Shown: piece after piece, positions 6,629-14,324 of the stretch | How positions within the stretch are numbered: the first letter of the stretch is position 1 | Layout: the number at the start of each line of letters is the position of its first letter | DNA from: UMGS363 sp051881775 | GTDB lineage: Bacteria; Bacillota; Clostridia; Oscillospirales; Ruminococcaceae | Assembly (NCBI GenBank): GCA_051881775.1 | Contig: JBJEQN010000017.1 | Coordinates: 1 to 22,003, forward strand | Length of the DNA: 22,003 nucleotides | Direction: 5' to 3' | Translations under genes and position numbers: made by a program | Notes under the pieces: generated by a model | Databases searched by the model: none | Told to the model about the DNA's origin: nothing | What the model saw: the letters and a program-made list of their open reading frames with translations, nothing else

Positions 6629-7803
6629 TGGATTACGATAAACTGATTTCCGACAAATGCAAAACTATAAAGCCGTCGGGAATAAGAAAATTTTTTGATA
6701 TTGCAACAACAATGGAAGACGTTATTTCCCTGGGCGTGGGCGAGCCCGACTTCCCCACCCCCTGGCCTATTCGCCATACCGCTATAACCACACTTGAAAA
6801 GGGACGCACCGTTTACACTGCAAACGCAGGTCTTATGGAGCTGCGTGAGACCATAAGCCGTTACCTTGAAAGAAAAATAGGCGTTACCTACTGCCCCAAG
6901 GACGAGATAATCATTACCGTAGGCGGTTCCGAGGCTATCGACCTTGGCATAAGGGCGCTGGTCAACCCCGGTGACGAGGTGCTTGTGGTTGAACCCAGCT
7001 TTGTATGCTACAAGCCTATCGTTGAGATAATGCACGGCGTTCCCGTTGTTATCGAAACAAAACAGGAGGATAACTTCAAGCTTACCCCCGAGGCTCTTAA
7101 AGCAAAGATAACCGACAAAACCAAGCTGCTTATCCTGCCCTTCCCCAATAACCCCACAGGCGCAATAATGACAAGGGAAGAGCTTGAAGGCATTGCGGAA
7201 GTTCTCAGAGGAACAGATATAATGGTGCTTTCCGATGAGATATATTCCGAGCTTACATATTCCGGACGCCACGTTTCCATTACCGAGATAGACGGAATGA
7301 AGGAAAGAACGCTGCTTGTAAACGGCTTTTCAAAGGCTTTCGCTATGACAGGCTGGCGACTTGGCTACCTTGCAGGTCCCGCTCCCGTTGTTAAGCAGAT
7401 GCTCAAAATTCACCAGTACGCAATTATGTGTTCCCCCACCATTTCACAGTACGCCGCTATCGAGGCTATGGAAAACTGCGACGACGACGTAAAAAAGATG
7501 GTTGACGAATACAATATCCGCCGCCGTTTTCTTGTAAGCGCATTTAACGAGATAGGTCTTGAATGTTTTGAACCTCAGGGTGCATTCTACGTTTTCCCAA
7601 GCATAAAGTCAACGGGAATGACAAGTCAGGAATTCTGCGAAAACCTGCTATACAAGCATAAGGTTGCGGTTGTTCCGGGTGACGCTTTCGGCGAATGTGG
7701 TGAGGGTCACATAAGAGTTTCCTACGCATACTCGTTGAAGCACCTCAGGGATGCGGTTGCCTGCATAAAGGAATTTGTTAACGAGATAAATAACAATAAG
7801 TGA
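6625..7803 (+). CDS. PLP-dependent class I/II aminotransferase
   Basis: This 392-residue enzyme is a fold type I aminotransferase of the aspartate/aromatic (PatA-like) group. Visible landmarks are SLGVGEPDFPTP near residue 35, NNPTGA with Asn175, SDEIYSEL with Asp204 and Tyr207, the Schiff-base Lys237 in NGFSKAFAMTGWRLGY, and a C-terminal GHIRVSYAYS Arg that binds the substrate carboxylate. The reaction is transfer of an amino group between an amino acid and a 2-oxoacid. The exact substrate is not readable. It is translationally coupled to the Lrp gene, and ispE follows 10 bases later. A second ATG one codon in (6628) is also usable with the upstream GAAAGGAG. Confidence 0.92.
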   Translation: MMDYDKLISDKCKTIKPSGIRKFFDIATTMEDVISLGVGEPDFPTPWPIRHTAITTLEKGRTVYTANAGLMELRETISRYLERKIGVTYCPKDEIIITVGGSEAIDLGIRALVNPGDEVLVVEPSFVCYKPIVEIMHGVPVVIETKQEDNFKLTPEALKAKITDKTKLLILPFPNNPTGAIMTREELEGIAEVLRGTDIMVLSDEIYSELTYSGRHVSITEIDGMKERTLLVNGFSKAFAMTGWRLGYLAGPAPVVKQMLKIHQYAIMCSPTISQYAAIEAMENCDDDVKKMVDEYNIRRRFLVSAFNEIGLECFEPQGAFYVFPSIKSTGMTSQEFCENLLYKHKVAVVPGDAFGECGEGHIRVSYAYSLKHLRDAVACIKEFVNEINNNK

Positions 7804-7813
7804 GGATAAAAAC

Positions 7814-8692
7814 TTGAACACACAGGCGGAGGTACTCGCTCCTGCCAAGATAAATCTTGCTCTGCATATCACGGGCAAACGCCCCGACGGCTTTCACACG
7901 CTGAAAACCGTTATGCAGAGCGTTTCTTTGTGCGATATTGTGACGGTGGAGAAAACGGACGGGGAAAAGGGCATTGAGATTTCCTGCACCGATAAAAGCA
8001 TCCCCACAGACGGGAGAAATATCGTATTCAAAGCGGCAGAAGCGTTTTTTAACAGAACAAATATCCCGAACAGGGGAATAAAAATACACATTGAAAAGCA
8101 TATCCCCTCCGAAGCGGGTCTCGGCGGCGGAAGCTCGGACGGGGCGGCGGTTTTTGCTGCTCTGAACAGGCTTTACGGTGAGCCGCTCACGGAAGAAGAG
8201 CTTTGCAGCCTTTCCGCAGGAGTGGGAGCGGACATTCCCTTCTGCATAAAAGGCGGAACAACGCTCTGCGAGGGAATAGGAGAGATACTTACCCCCATAA
8301 AGCCGCTGCCGGATTGCCATATAGTTATCGGCAAGGGCGAAAAGGGAGTTTCCACCAAGGAAGCGTATAATGCAATAGACAGGCTGCCCGAAAGCACGGG
8401 CTGCGGCTTTGATACAGCTTTGTTTGAGGGAAGTATAGAGGAAATTGCGGGAAGCTGTTTCAACGTATTTGAGCAGGTCTCGGGCAATGATGAAATAAGC
8501 AGCATAAAGGAAGCTATGCTTGCCTGCGGCGCATTATGTTCCGTTATGAGCGGCAGCGGCTCGGCGGTCTTTGGTATCTTTACCGATGAAGAAAGGGCGG
8601 AAAAATGTGCCATTGAGCTTGGTGGGAAAGGCTTTTACTCGGCGTTATGCCGTCCTATTGCTCACGGCGCAAAAATTATTGGGATAAAGTAA
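7814..8692 (+). CDS. ispE: 4-diphosphocytidyl-2-C-methyl-D-erythritol kinase
   Basis: This 292-residue GHMP kinase phosphorylates CDP-methylerythritol in the non-mevalonate isoprenoid pathway. Motif 1 is LAPAKINLALHI with Lys12. The ATP-binding glycine loop is GLGGGSSDGAA (102-112), catalytic Asp140 lies in GVGADIPFC, and motif 3 is MSGSGSAVFGIF near the C-terminus. The start is TTG at 7814. A GAGGA stretch overlapping the aminotransferase stop lies about seven bases upstream, and no ATG fits before motif 1. The unusual start codon may lower output relative to the upstream genes. It is the last gene of the lrp operon and is followed by a long hairpin. Confidence 0.95.
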   Translation: MNTQAEVLAPAKINLALHITGKRPDGFHTLKTVMQSVSLCDIVTVEKTDGEKGIEISCTDKSIPTDGRNIVFKAAEAFFNRTNIPNRGIKIHIEKHIPSEAGLGGGSSDGAAVFAALNRLYGEPLTEEELCSLSAGVGADIPFCIKGGTTLCEGIGEILTPIKPLPDCHIVIGKGEKGVSTKEAYNAIDRLPESTGCGFDTALFEGSIEEIAGSCFNVFEQVSGNDEISSIKEAMLACGALCSVMSGSGSAVFGIFTDEERAEKCAIELGGKGFYSALCRPIAHGAKIIGIK

Positions 8693-8710
8693 TTTTTTTA
8701 ATGTGGGAAG

Positions 8711-8772
8711 TTGAAAGTGGAATTATAGGCGCTGCATAAAAATGAACGCCAATAATTCCACTTTCAATTTTT
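8711..8772 (+). terminator. Long hairpin after ispE, terminator-like
   Basis: TTGAAAGTGGAATTAT (8711-8726) pairs perfectly with ATAATTCCACTTTCAA (8752-8767). A further four GGCG/CGCC pairs lie beyond one A/A mismatch, around a 15-base loop. A run of five T follows. It can stop transcription leaving ispE, but the stem is far longer than usual, so a small mobile repeat acting as a terminator is also possible. Confidence 0.6.
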
Positions 8773-8776
8773 CAAA

Positions 8777-8896
8777 TTACACTTTATCGGTAACTTCAGC
8801 CTCGTCACTGTCAGAAGTGTAAACGTGCAGAATTTCATCGGTTCCTTTGACCCAAACATTCAGAACTTCTTTAAGCTCGGTTTGGGCGTTGTACAT
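8777..8896 (-). pseudogene. Possible second HINT/toxin-protein remnant (39 codons)
   Basis: This short open frame starts MYNAQTELKEVLNVWVKGTD and ends HVYTSDSDEAEVTDKV. Its last third matches the remnant at 9907-10029 (YTADGDEVEVTD against YTSDSDEAEVTD). At DNA level about 29 of 35 bases agree by eye, so the two share ancestry. The rest does not resemble a full HINT domain. No ribosome site was found. It lies just downstream of the 247-residue gene and is best read as debris of a larger protein, not a working gene. Confidence 0.4.
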
Positions 8897-8955
8897 TCAA
8901 GTTTATCGCCAATTAAAATAAATAAGAGGGCATATAATCTAATATACTATCTTTT

Positions 8956-9699
8956 TCATTCAGACACTTTTTCAAATAATCTTCTGCGGTCTTTTGGTAT
9001 CTCACCGCTGTGTCGTTTGAGAATCTTATTAACGCGCATTATTACCTCTGTGTACATTCCCTGTACATATCTTTTCTTTTCAGAGTCCGTATAATTTTTA
9101 TGGAATTGGGAACTTACTTCATACATATCCTTTATGTATTTTTCCTTGCCTTTTTCCGATATAAGTTTCTCTGAAAATATTTTTACCTCATTATAAACAC
9201 GTTCGGATTTAAAAAGATTTAAAGCATTCAAAGTCTCTTTCATAATATCATAATCCCAATTATTCATTAAGGTTATTAATTTTTCCAATGCTTCCTGCCG
9301 CTTTGATCTGCCCAACAGCAAAACAATCATTTGTCGTGATTCACCATACTGAACATTACTTACAATTTCAATATAGTCGTAAAAAAATTCATCCTTATAT
9401 CCTATTTTATATAAACCGTCGCCTAAATACCATCTGTAGTAATCAAATGTGGAAGATGGTGCACTATAAAATTCTCTTAGCAAAATAGGAATCATACTGT
9501 ATTTTTTTGGCTGTGCAAGGCAATGTATAATATTAGAATTAAGACCATGATTTTTAAAAACACCTAAATATTCACACAAAATATAATCATATTCCTTTGG
9601 AAATATAAATCCTTTTGTATTGCACATGTCCATATCAACATCACACCCAGCATTTTTCAGTTTATCTTTAAGTTCTTGATACTTGATTTTATCATCCAT
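8956..9699 (-). CDS. Hypothetical helical protein, candidate immunity protein
   Basis: This is a 247-residue protein of no family I recognise with confidence. It is AT-rich in codon use compared with neighbours and mostly helical. Repeating segments near residues 125-175 (REALEKLITLMNNWD-like, then ETLNALNLF) recall HEAT-type repeats, a fold common among immunity proteins. It has no signal peptide and no membrane segment. The C-terminus is strongly basic and charged. The start has an excellent GGAGGT seven bases upstream, so it is probably expressed. Lying between two toxin-protein remnants in an AT-rich island suggests an orphan immunity gene, but this is inference from context. Confidence 0.65.
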   Translation of the reverse strand: MDDKIKYQELKDKLKNAGCDVDMDMCNTKGFIFPKEYDYILCEYLGVFKNHGLNSNIIHCLAQPKKYSMIPILLREFYSAPSSTFDYYRWYLGDGLYKIGYKDEFFYDYIEIVSNVQYGESRQMIVLLLGRSKRQEALEKLITLMNNWDYDIMKETLNALNLFKSERVYNEVKIFSEKLISEKGKEKYIKDMYEVSSQFHKNYTDSEKKRYVQGMYTEVIMRVNKILKRHSGEIPKDRRRLFEKVSE

Positions 9700-10092
9700 T
9701 ATTTAAACCTCCATAAAGATAATATATAGCAAAGATAAATAAGTCCTAAATCCGCAGAGTTCATTTTTGTAAAAACATCAAAATTGGCTATATCACGTTG
9801 AAAGCACTGGTTTTTTAGGATGAAAAATGCACCATTTGGGTGAATAAATTAAATTGCAAAAAAGCATCACGTTTTGTCTGGAAATAGGTGGAGAATGAAT
9901 GCAGAGTCAGCAAGAGTTTGGCGGTTCCAGGTCAGTAACTTCAACCTCGTCACCATCAGCAGTATAGAGAACATCGCCAACTTCAAGGTCGCCAGCCGCT
10001 ACCCAGCCCTTGCCGTCAACATAGAATGGTTAGAAATGCATATAACTTTGTCGTTGGAGCTTTAAAATATATGATAAATATATATAACGCTT
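9700..10092. other. AT-rich gap with HINT remnant and no intact gene
   Basis: Between the two immunity-like genes there are 393 bases. The stretch 9907-10029 is the HINT remnant. The 9720-9900 stretch is AT-rich with stops in all frames read, and could hold a decayed toxin domain or just the promoter of the 247-residue gene. No clear -35/-10 pair was found. Confidence 0.5.
9907..10029 (-). pseudogene. HINT (pretoxin) domain fragment of a polymorphic toxin
   Basis: The minus strand encodes PFYVDGKGWVAAGDLEVGDV, followed by LYTADGDEVEVTDLE, then a stop. This is the core of the Hedgehog/intein-like HINT domain that precedes toxin tips in Rhs/WapA-type polymorphic toxins (family pattern HPFYV...GWV.A..L..GD.L). 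The frame is closed by TAA directly upstream of the Pro and by TGA 40 codons later, so both the upstream protein and the toxin tip are gone. The fragment is more GC-rich than the surrounding DNA. It sits between two candidate immunity genes in the same orientation. Confidence 0.75.
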
Positions 10093-10416
10093 TTAAAAAT
10101 CAATTACAATATAGTCATCTATTATTTCAGCGTTACATGGATTATATAAAGCACTATAATATCCAATATATTTGTCTTTATAGTAATAATTTACACGTAC
10201 TTCTATACATTGTCTTTCAGTATCAAGCCCCAAATTAGAAATATTATAACTGCAGATATCAAGGTCGTATTTAATAGAGTTTCTTGACGAAATCCCATAT
10301 TTATACGCTTTTTCTTTTTCTTCACAAACAAAATCATCAATATTTGCTTTTGCATTTTCGAAACTTCTATCTATTAATGCAAACTTTAATATTATGTCTT
10401 TAAGTTCATCTCCCAT
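10093..10416 (-). CDS. Small hypothetical protein, candidate immunity protein
   Basis: This 107-residue acidic protein has no family I can name. A helical N-terminus (MGDELKDIILKFALIDRSFE) is followed by what looks like alternating beta strands, for example CIEVRVNYYYKDKYIGYYSA, and an Asp/Ile-rich tail. It has no signal peptide or membrane helix. A strong ribosome site, AAAGGAGC, lies about six bases before the ATG. Codons are AT-rich, like the 247-residue gene and unlike flanking rsmI. The HINT fragment begins about 60 bases downstream. Size, acidity and position fit an orphan immunity protein of a lost toxin; a plain hypothetical gene is the alternative. Confidence 0.6.
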   Translation of the reverse strand: MGDELKDIILKFALIDRSFENAKANIDDFVCEEKEKAYKYGISSRNSIKYDLDICSYNISNLGLDTERQCIEVRVNYYYKDKYIGYYSALYNPCNAEIIDDYIVIDF

Positions 10417-10532
10417 AATTTTGCTCCTTTAAAAAATATCCTTTCACAGTAATCATTGAAACACAAAATATATATGGTATATATTCTATCTGAACCCACT
10501 ATAACTCTCCTCAAAAATTCGGCGCCTTGTTT

Positions 10533-11366
10533 TTATTCTTCCCCCAACACCGCCGCATATATCTCGCTTTTCTTATAGCCTGTCATTTTTGCGGCTTCTT
10601 TGCAGGCTTCGGAAGGCTTCATTCCTCCGTCTATCAGCTTTTTTGCCTGCTCTGCGGCTTGTTCAAGGGTAACGGCGGCTTCGTTTTCTTCCGCTTTATA
10701 ACCTTCGACCACAAGCACGAACTCGCCCTTGGGGTTTACTGTTTCATAGTATTTTATTGCCTCGGAAATAGTTGTGCGTATGACTTCTTCATGCACCTTT
10801 GTAAGCTCACGGCAGATAGATATTTTTCTGTCGCCAAGGTATTCAAGCATATCTTCAAGGGTAGCCGTCAGCTTATGGGGGGCTTCGTAGAAAACAAGGG
10901 TATGGGGGTCTTTGGCAACGGAGCGGAGATGCTCAAAACGCTGCTTTTTCGTTACGGAGAGGAATCCCTCGAAAGCGAATCTTGCCGAGGAGATATTGCT
11001 CAGAGCCACCGCAGAAGCCATTGCCGTTGGACCGGGTACGACTTCCGCTGGTATGCCCCTTTCAACGCACATTTTTATAAGGTCTGCTCCGGGGTCGGAG
11101 ATACAGGGCATTCCTGCGTCCGACACAACGGCGCAGTTTTCTCCCGATTCGATACGGGCGGTTATGCCCTCGCATATTTGCTTTGAGGTATGCTCATGGA
11201 AGCTGACAAGAGGCTTCTTTATTTCAAAATGATTAAGCAGCTTCAATGTTACTCTTGTGTCCTCGGCGCAGATAAAATCCACGCTTTCCAAGGTTTCCAC
11301 ACCTCGGTAAGTCATATCGCCCAGGTTGCCTATAGGCGTTCCCACAATGAAAAGTTTTCCGCTCAT
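10533..11366 (-). CDS. rsmI: 16S rRNA (cytidine1402-2'-O)-methyltransferase
   Basis: This 277-residue protein is of usual length for RsmI, which adds a 2'-O-methyl group to C1402 in the ribosomal decoding centre using S-adenosylmethionine. Family motifs are clear: FIVGTPIGNLGDMTYR at the N-terminus, ICAEDTR near residue 33, the SAM-loop VVSDAGMPCISDPGADL, VVPGPTAMASAVALS, and FYEAPHKL. The C-terminal helical extension (about 230-277) with SEACKEAAKMTGYKKSEIY is also typical. The ribosome site AAGGAGA overlaps the stop region of the kinase gene 13 bases upstream, so the two are co-transcribed. No strong terminator is visible after the stop. Confidence 0.95.
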   Translation of the reverse strand: MSGKLFIVGTPIGNLGDMTYRGVETLESVDFICAEDTRVTLKLLNHFEIKKPLVSFHEHTSKQICEGITARIESGENCAVVSDAGMPCISDPGADLIKMCVERGIPAEVVPGPTAMASAVALSNISSARFAFEGFLSVTKKQRFEHLRSVAKDPHTLVFYEAPHKLTATLEDMLEYLGDRKISICRELTKVHEEVIRTTISEAIKYYETVNPKGEFVLVVEGYKAEENEAAVTLEQAAEQAKKLIDGGMKPSEACKEAAKMTGYKKSEIYAAVLGEE

Positions 11367-11379
11367 TTTTATGATCTCC

Positions 11380-12321
11380 TTAATACTTCAGGCTGCTGCC
11401 GCCTATAAATTCCCTTACAAGTGAATCGGTGGGAACAAGCTCTTCGGAAACGGGGGCAAGCTCTTTCAGCACCTTGAGCATTACGCCGAGATCCTCAACG
11501 TCACCAAGGCGGTTTTCTGCGGCGATAAGGTCGTTAAGCAGCATTTTGCTGTAAACGGAGGCTTCGTAGGCGATAAAGGAATCAATATCGAAATCCGCAC
11601 GGTGCTTATAGGGCATGATATACTTTTCCTCGCCCCTTGTAACGCTGCCGTACATACCGAACACGCTTTCAAGGTCACGGCTGCGGAACAGGCGGTCACG
11701 GTTAAGGCGGCGCATAAGGCGTATCTTTCTCGGGTGCATAACGCTGCCGTCCGAGGTGCGTATACGTGTTCTAACGCTGACGTAAACGCAGGTGGTGAAG
11801 TCGCCGGCATCGCCCGTTACCTCGGGGTTAAGGGCGTGTATGCCTTCGATGATTATAATTTCGTTTTCCTTACGGTGGACAGGGATAAAGTCGCTGCGTG
11901 ACTGGGTTGCAAAGTCGAAAACGGGCATTTCTACCGCTTCGCACCGTGACAGCTTTTTCAGATGCTCCGAAAAGAGGGGGATATCCAATCTGTAGGGGGA
12001 TTCAAGGTCGGGTTTGCCGTTTTCGTCAACGGGCATTTCGCCCATGCCGCCGGGAAGAAAGTAATTGTCCATTGAAACTGTATGGACGGTAAGACCTTTA
12101 TCCGCAAGGACACGGGCTATACGCAGGGCACTGGTGGTCTTTCCCGAACCGGAGGGACCGGAAAGCAGAACTATAGGCTTTGTCATTCTGTCGGCGTAAA
12201 TCTTTTCCGCAGCTTCACGGAGACGGGTCATATATATTTCTTCCGACCGCTTTATAAAGCCGGCAGGGTCGTTTTCAAGTCCTGAATTGATGTTTGAAGT
12301 GTTGATAAAATTGATCTCCAT
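11380..12321 (-). CDS. Uridine kinase-like P-loop nucleoside kinase
   Basis: This 313-residue protein belongs to the uridine kinase/phosphoribulokinase family. Walker A is GPSGSGKTT (55-63). The TVSMDNYFLPGGMGE segment matches the substrate-binding D-(D/N)-F/Y region of uridine kinases. The stretch IIIIEGIHALNP is the Walker B/acidic strand, and RIRTSDGS with HPRKIRLMRRLNRDRLFR forms the lid arginines. The family phosphorylates uridine or cytidine with NTPs. The N-terminal 45 residues are short, and no TGS/ThrRS-like domain is present as in some longer relatives. The ribosome site is TAGGAGA. The fic-like gene ends 26 bases upstream. The true substrate is not certain. Confidence 0.85.
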   Translation of the reverse strand: MEINFINTSNINSGLENDPAGFIKRSEEIYMTRLREAAEKIYADRMTKPIVLLSGPSGSGKTTSALRIARVLADKGLTVHTVSMDNYFLPGGMGEMPVDENGKPDLESPYRLDIPLFSEHLKKLSRCEAVEMPVFDFATQSRSDFIPVHRKENEIIIIEGIHALNPEVTGDAGDFTTCVYVSVRTRIRTSDGSVMHPRKIRLMRRLNRDRLFRSRDLESVFGMYGSVTRGEEKYIMPYKHRADFDIDSFIAYEASVYSKMLLNDLIAAENRLGDVEDLGVMLKVLKELAPVSEELVPTDSLVREFIGGSSLKY

Positions 12322-12347
12322 AGCGTTTCTCCTAAAGTAAATATTTT

Positions 12348-13016
12348 TTATACCTGTTCGGAATCAAAGCCGTCAATGCAGTGCTCATAGATGAATCCCG
12401 AGATCTTTTCCTTGCTGCCGCTTTCGTAAAAGTCAATAAGAAGCGATACAAATTCTCGTTGTTTATCTACAGGTATGCAGATGATACCGGCGCCGTTTTC
12501 TATCATTATTTTATTTGCGGCAAGCTGCGCTGTTCTTTTGTTGCCGTCCATAAACAGCTGACTTCTCATAATGTACAGCATCATATCTATAGCTTTATCA
12601 GAAGCGGAAAGGTTATCATCATTCATTGTTTCGGAAATGAACTGCTTTGCCGTATTTTCATCGGGAATATCGGGTCTCCATGAAGTTCCGCCTATTTTAA
12701 CATCTATCTGTCTGAGATCACCTGCGTTTATCACAACGCCGTTTCCGACCTCAGTATTGATCTGCTTGATAAATCTGAGGTCAAGGGGATAGGTTATGTT
12801 GTCAAGGATAAACTGCCATGCGTGTTTAAGGTTGTTGACCTTTATGGTTTCCTCAACGGTAAGTCCTGCAACGGCTCTGCCTTCGTATATTTCCTGTGTG
12901 TCGGGGTAGGTCACGCCTATTCCCTCCAGCTTTGCTTCGCTGTATATGGTATCTATAATATTACGTTTTGCGTACATAATATTATGCTCAAAAGTCATTT
13001 TAAATTTATTTTTCAT
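12348..13016 (-). CDS. Fic-domain protein with altered active site
   Basis: This 222-residue Fic-fold protein has the signature loop SQLFMDGNKRTAQ (152-164) in place of the canonical HPFxDGN(G/K)R. Asp157, Gly158, Asn159 and Arg161 are kept, but the catalytic His position is Gln153. The N-terminal helix has YSEAKLEG (25-32), resembling the inhibitory (S/T)xxxEG motif with Glu31 present but Glu27 where Ser/Thr is expected. Canonical Fic enzymes transfer AMP or other nucleotides to protein hydroxyls. Without the His, this activity is doubtful here. A well-formed promoter lies upstream (13083-13111). It is first in a run with the uridine kinase-like gene and rsmI; the functional link is unclear. 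Confidence 0.85.
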   Translation of the reverse strand: MKNKFKMTFEHNIMYAKRNIIDTIYSEAKLEGIGVTYPDTQEIYEGRAVAGLTVEETIKVNNLKHAWQFILDNITYPLDLRFIKQINTEVGNGVVINAGDLRQIDVKIGGTSWRPDIPDENTAKQFISETMNDDNLSASDKAIDMMLYIMRSQLFMDGNKRTAQLAANKIMIENGAGIICIPVDKQREFVSLLIDFYESGSKEKISGFIYEHCIDGFDSEQV

Positions 13017-13082
13017 TGCTCTTTATATTTGACCTCTCTGTAAAAAATGCTGTTTTATGGATCATACATAATGCTTATAACA

Positions 13083-13111
13083 ATTATACTTCATTTTTTT
13101 GAAATTGTCTA
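13083..13111 (-). promoter_or_regulatory. Promoter of the fic-like gene
   Basis: On the minus strand TAGACA (13106-13111) and TATAAT (13083-13088) are separated by 17 bases. This differs from the vegetative consensus at one position only. It fires away from the mrp promoter, whose -35 starts eight bases further on. Confidence 0.65.
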
Positions 13112-13118
13112 TAATAAT

Positions 13119-13147
13119 TTGACTTTTTTATGACAATGATGTATAAT
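13119..13147 (+). promoter_or_regulatory. Promoter of the mrp-like gene
   Basis: TTGACT (13119-13124) and TATAAT (13142-13147) are separated by 17 bases. The predicted start near 13154 gives a leader of about 40 bases. A start codon at 13130 would lie upstream of transcription, which supports the shorter protein start at 13193. Confidence 0.75.
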
Positions 13148-13192
13148 AATAACAAAAGTACAATAACAAAAGTACGGAAAGGCGGAATTATC

Positions 13193-14032
13193 ATGAGCGA
13201 ATGTACACATGATTGTTCGAGCTGCAGCTCGGATTGTGCGGAAAGACAGCAGCCGAAAAGCTTTGCAGAACCTCTTAACCCGAAAAGCAGCGTTAAAAAG
13301 GTCATTGGTATCGTAAGCGGAAAGGGCGGCGTGGGAAAATCCCTTGTAACGGGTATGCTTGCTTCTCTTACTGCGGAAAAAGGCTTTAAAACAGCTGTTA
13401 TGGACGCTGATATTACAGGTCCTTCTATACCTAAAATGTTCGGAACGGACGGACGGGCAGAAGGCTCCCCCGACGGCATTATTCCTGCGGAAACTTCAAG
13501 CGGAATAAAGATAATGTCCGTTAATCTGCTGCTTGAAAATCCCACCGACCCTGTTATCTGGAGAGGTCCTGTTATTGCAGGAGTTGTAAAGCAGTTCTGG
13601 TCGGAGGTAGTATGGGGTGACATTGACTATATGTTCGTTGATATGCCGCCGGGAACGGGCGATGTTCCGCTGACGGTGTTCCAGTCCATACCCCTTGACG
13701 GCATTATCATCGTTGCTTCGCCTCAGGAGCTTGTTGCTATGATAGTTGACAAGGCGGTATCTATGGCGAATATGATGAACATACCCATCATCGGTGCTGT
13801 TGAGAACATGAGCTATGCCGTTTGTCCCGACTGCGGAAGGAAAATTTATATTTACGGTGAAAGCCACATTGACGAGGTTTGCGGAAAGCATAATATCCGT
13901 CTGCTGGGGCAGATCCCTGTTGACCCGGCTCTTGCTGCTGCCTGCGACAGGGGAGAGATAGAGAAGGCTGCAGGTATGAGCTGTCTTGGCGAGGCTGTTG
14001 ATGCAGTTATCGGAGCTTCGGAGAACGGATAA
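13193..14032 (+). CDS. mrp: Mrp/NBP35-type P-loop ATPase, Fe-S cluster carrier
   Basis: This 279-residue protein of the Mrp/ApbC/NBP35 family carries and transfers Fe-S clusters to target enzymes. The deviant Walker A is GKGGVGKS (43-50), with MDADITGPSIP and DMPPGTGD following. The C-terminal CPDC (Cys211, Cys214) is the bridging cluster site shared by family dimers. The N-terminus has ECTHDCSSCSSDC (Cys4, 8, 11, 15), an extra cluster-binding motif like that of NBP35. The start at 13193 is set by GGAAAGGCGG seven bases upstream and by the promoter position; the frame is open 21 codons further. It is monocistronic, with its own promoter and another promoter after it. Confidence 0.92.
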   Translation: MSECTHDCSSCSSDCAERQQPKSFAEPLNPKSSVKKVIGIVSGKGGVGKSLVTGMLASLTAEKGFKTAVMDADITGPSIPKMFGTDGRAEGSPDGIIPAETSSGIKIMSVNLLLENPTDPVIWRGPVIAGVVKQFWSEVVWGDIDYMFVDMPPGTGDVPLTVFQSIPLDGIIIVASPQELVAMIVDKAVSMANMMNIPIIGAVENMSYAVCPDCGRKIYIYGESHIDEVCGKHNIRLLGQIPVDPALAAACDRGEIEKAAGMSCLGEAVDAVIGASENG

Positions 14033-14095
14033 ACTTTTGTACAAAAAGTTAAAAAATATGCGCTTAAATTCTATATCTGATTTTATTAATATTAT

Positions 14096-14124
14096 TTGAC
14101 TAATGTAAGAATATATGATATAAT
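14096..14124 (+). promoter_or_regulatory. Promoter of the SHOCT-domain gene
   Basis: TTGACT (14096-14101) and TATAAT (14119-14124) are separated by 17 bases in AT-rich DNA. The expected start near 14131 leaves a leader of about 195 bases before the ATG at 14325. Confidence 0.75.
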
Positions 14125-14144
14125 AAAAAAAGAGTTTTTAAATA

Positions 14145-14285
14145 ATGGCTATCAGAAAGCCGATAATTGTCAAAAAACGTTTTTATCTGATAGAATTTTC
14201 GGGATATGATGACGGGAATTTTATCGGCAGAGAGCGGATATATCGGCATTTGTTCTGTTCCATTATTCAGCAGGCGGTTTTTTAA
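14145..14285 (+). other. Leader region with 46-codon open frame and small hairpins
   Basis: The leader of the SHOCT gene holds an ATG-started frame of 46 codons (MAIRKPIIVKKRFYLIEFSG at the start) that is basic at first. Its ribosome site is weak (AAAGAG about ten bases upstream). Inverted repeats TATCAGA/TCTGATA flank the early part, and GGCGG/CCGCC bracket the end. It may be a leader peptide or just untranslated RNA. I do not recognise a riboswitch. Confidence 0.25.
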
Positions 14286-14324
14286 AATGTCCGCCGTATT
14301 TTCTCGGAAAGTGGTGTTGCTTAC

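Noticed and set aside
5950..6690. CRISPR or tandem repeat arrays suggested by recurring palindromes
   Set aside because: The palindromes are nested inverted repeats within single elements; there are no regularly spaced direct repeats with unique spacers anywhere in the window.
13130..13192. N-terminal extension of the Mrp protein by 21 codons
   Set aside because: The upstream ATG overlaps the promoter and lies before the predicted transcription start; a good ribosome site serves the ATG at 13193.
14032..14051. AACTTTTGTACAAAAAGTT inverted repeat after mrp as a terminator
   Set aside because: The stem is AT-only and is followed by A and not T on the coding strand, so it does not qualify as an intrinsic terminator.
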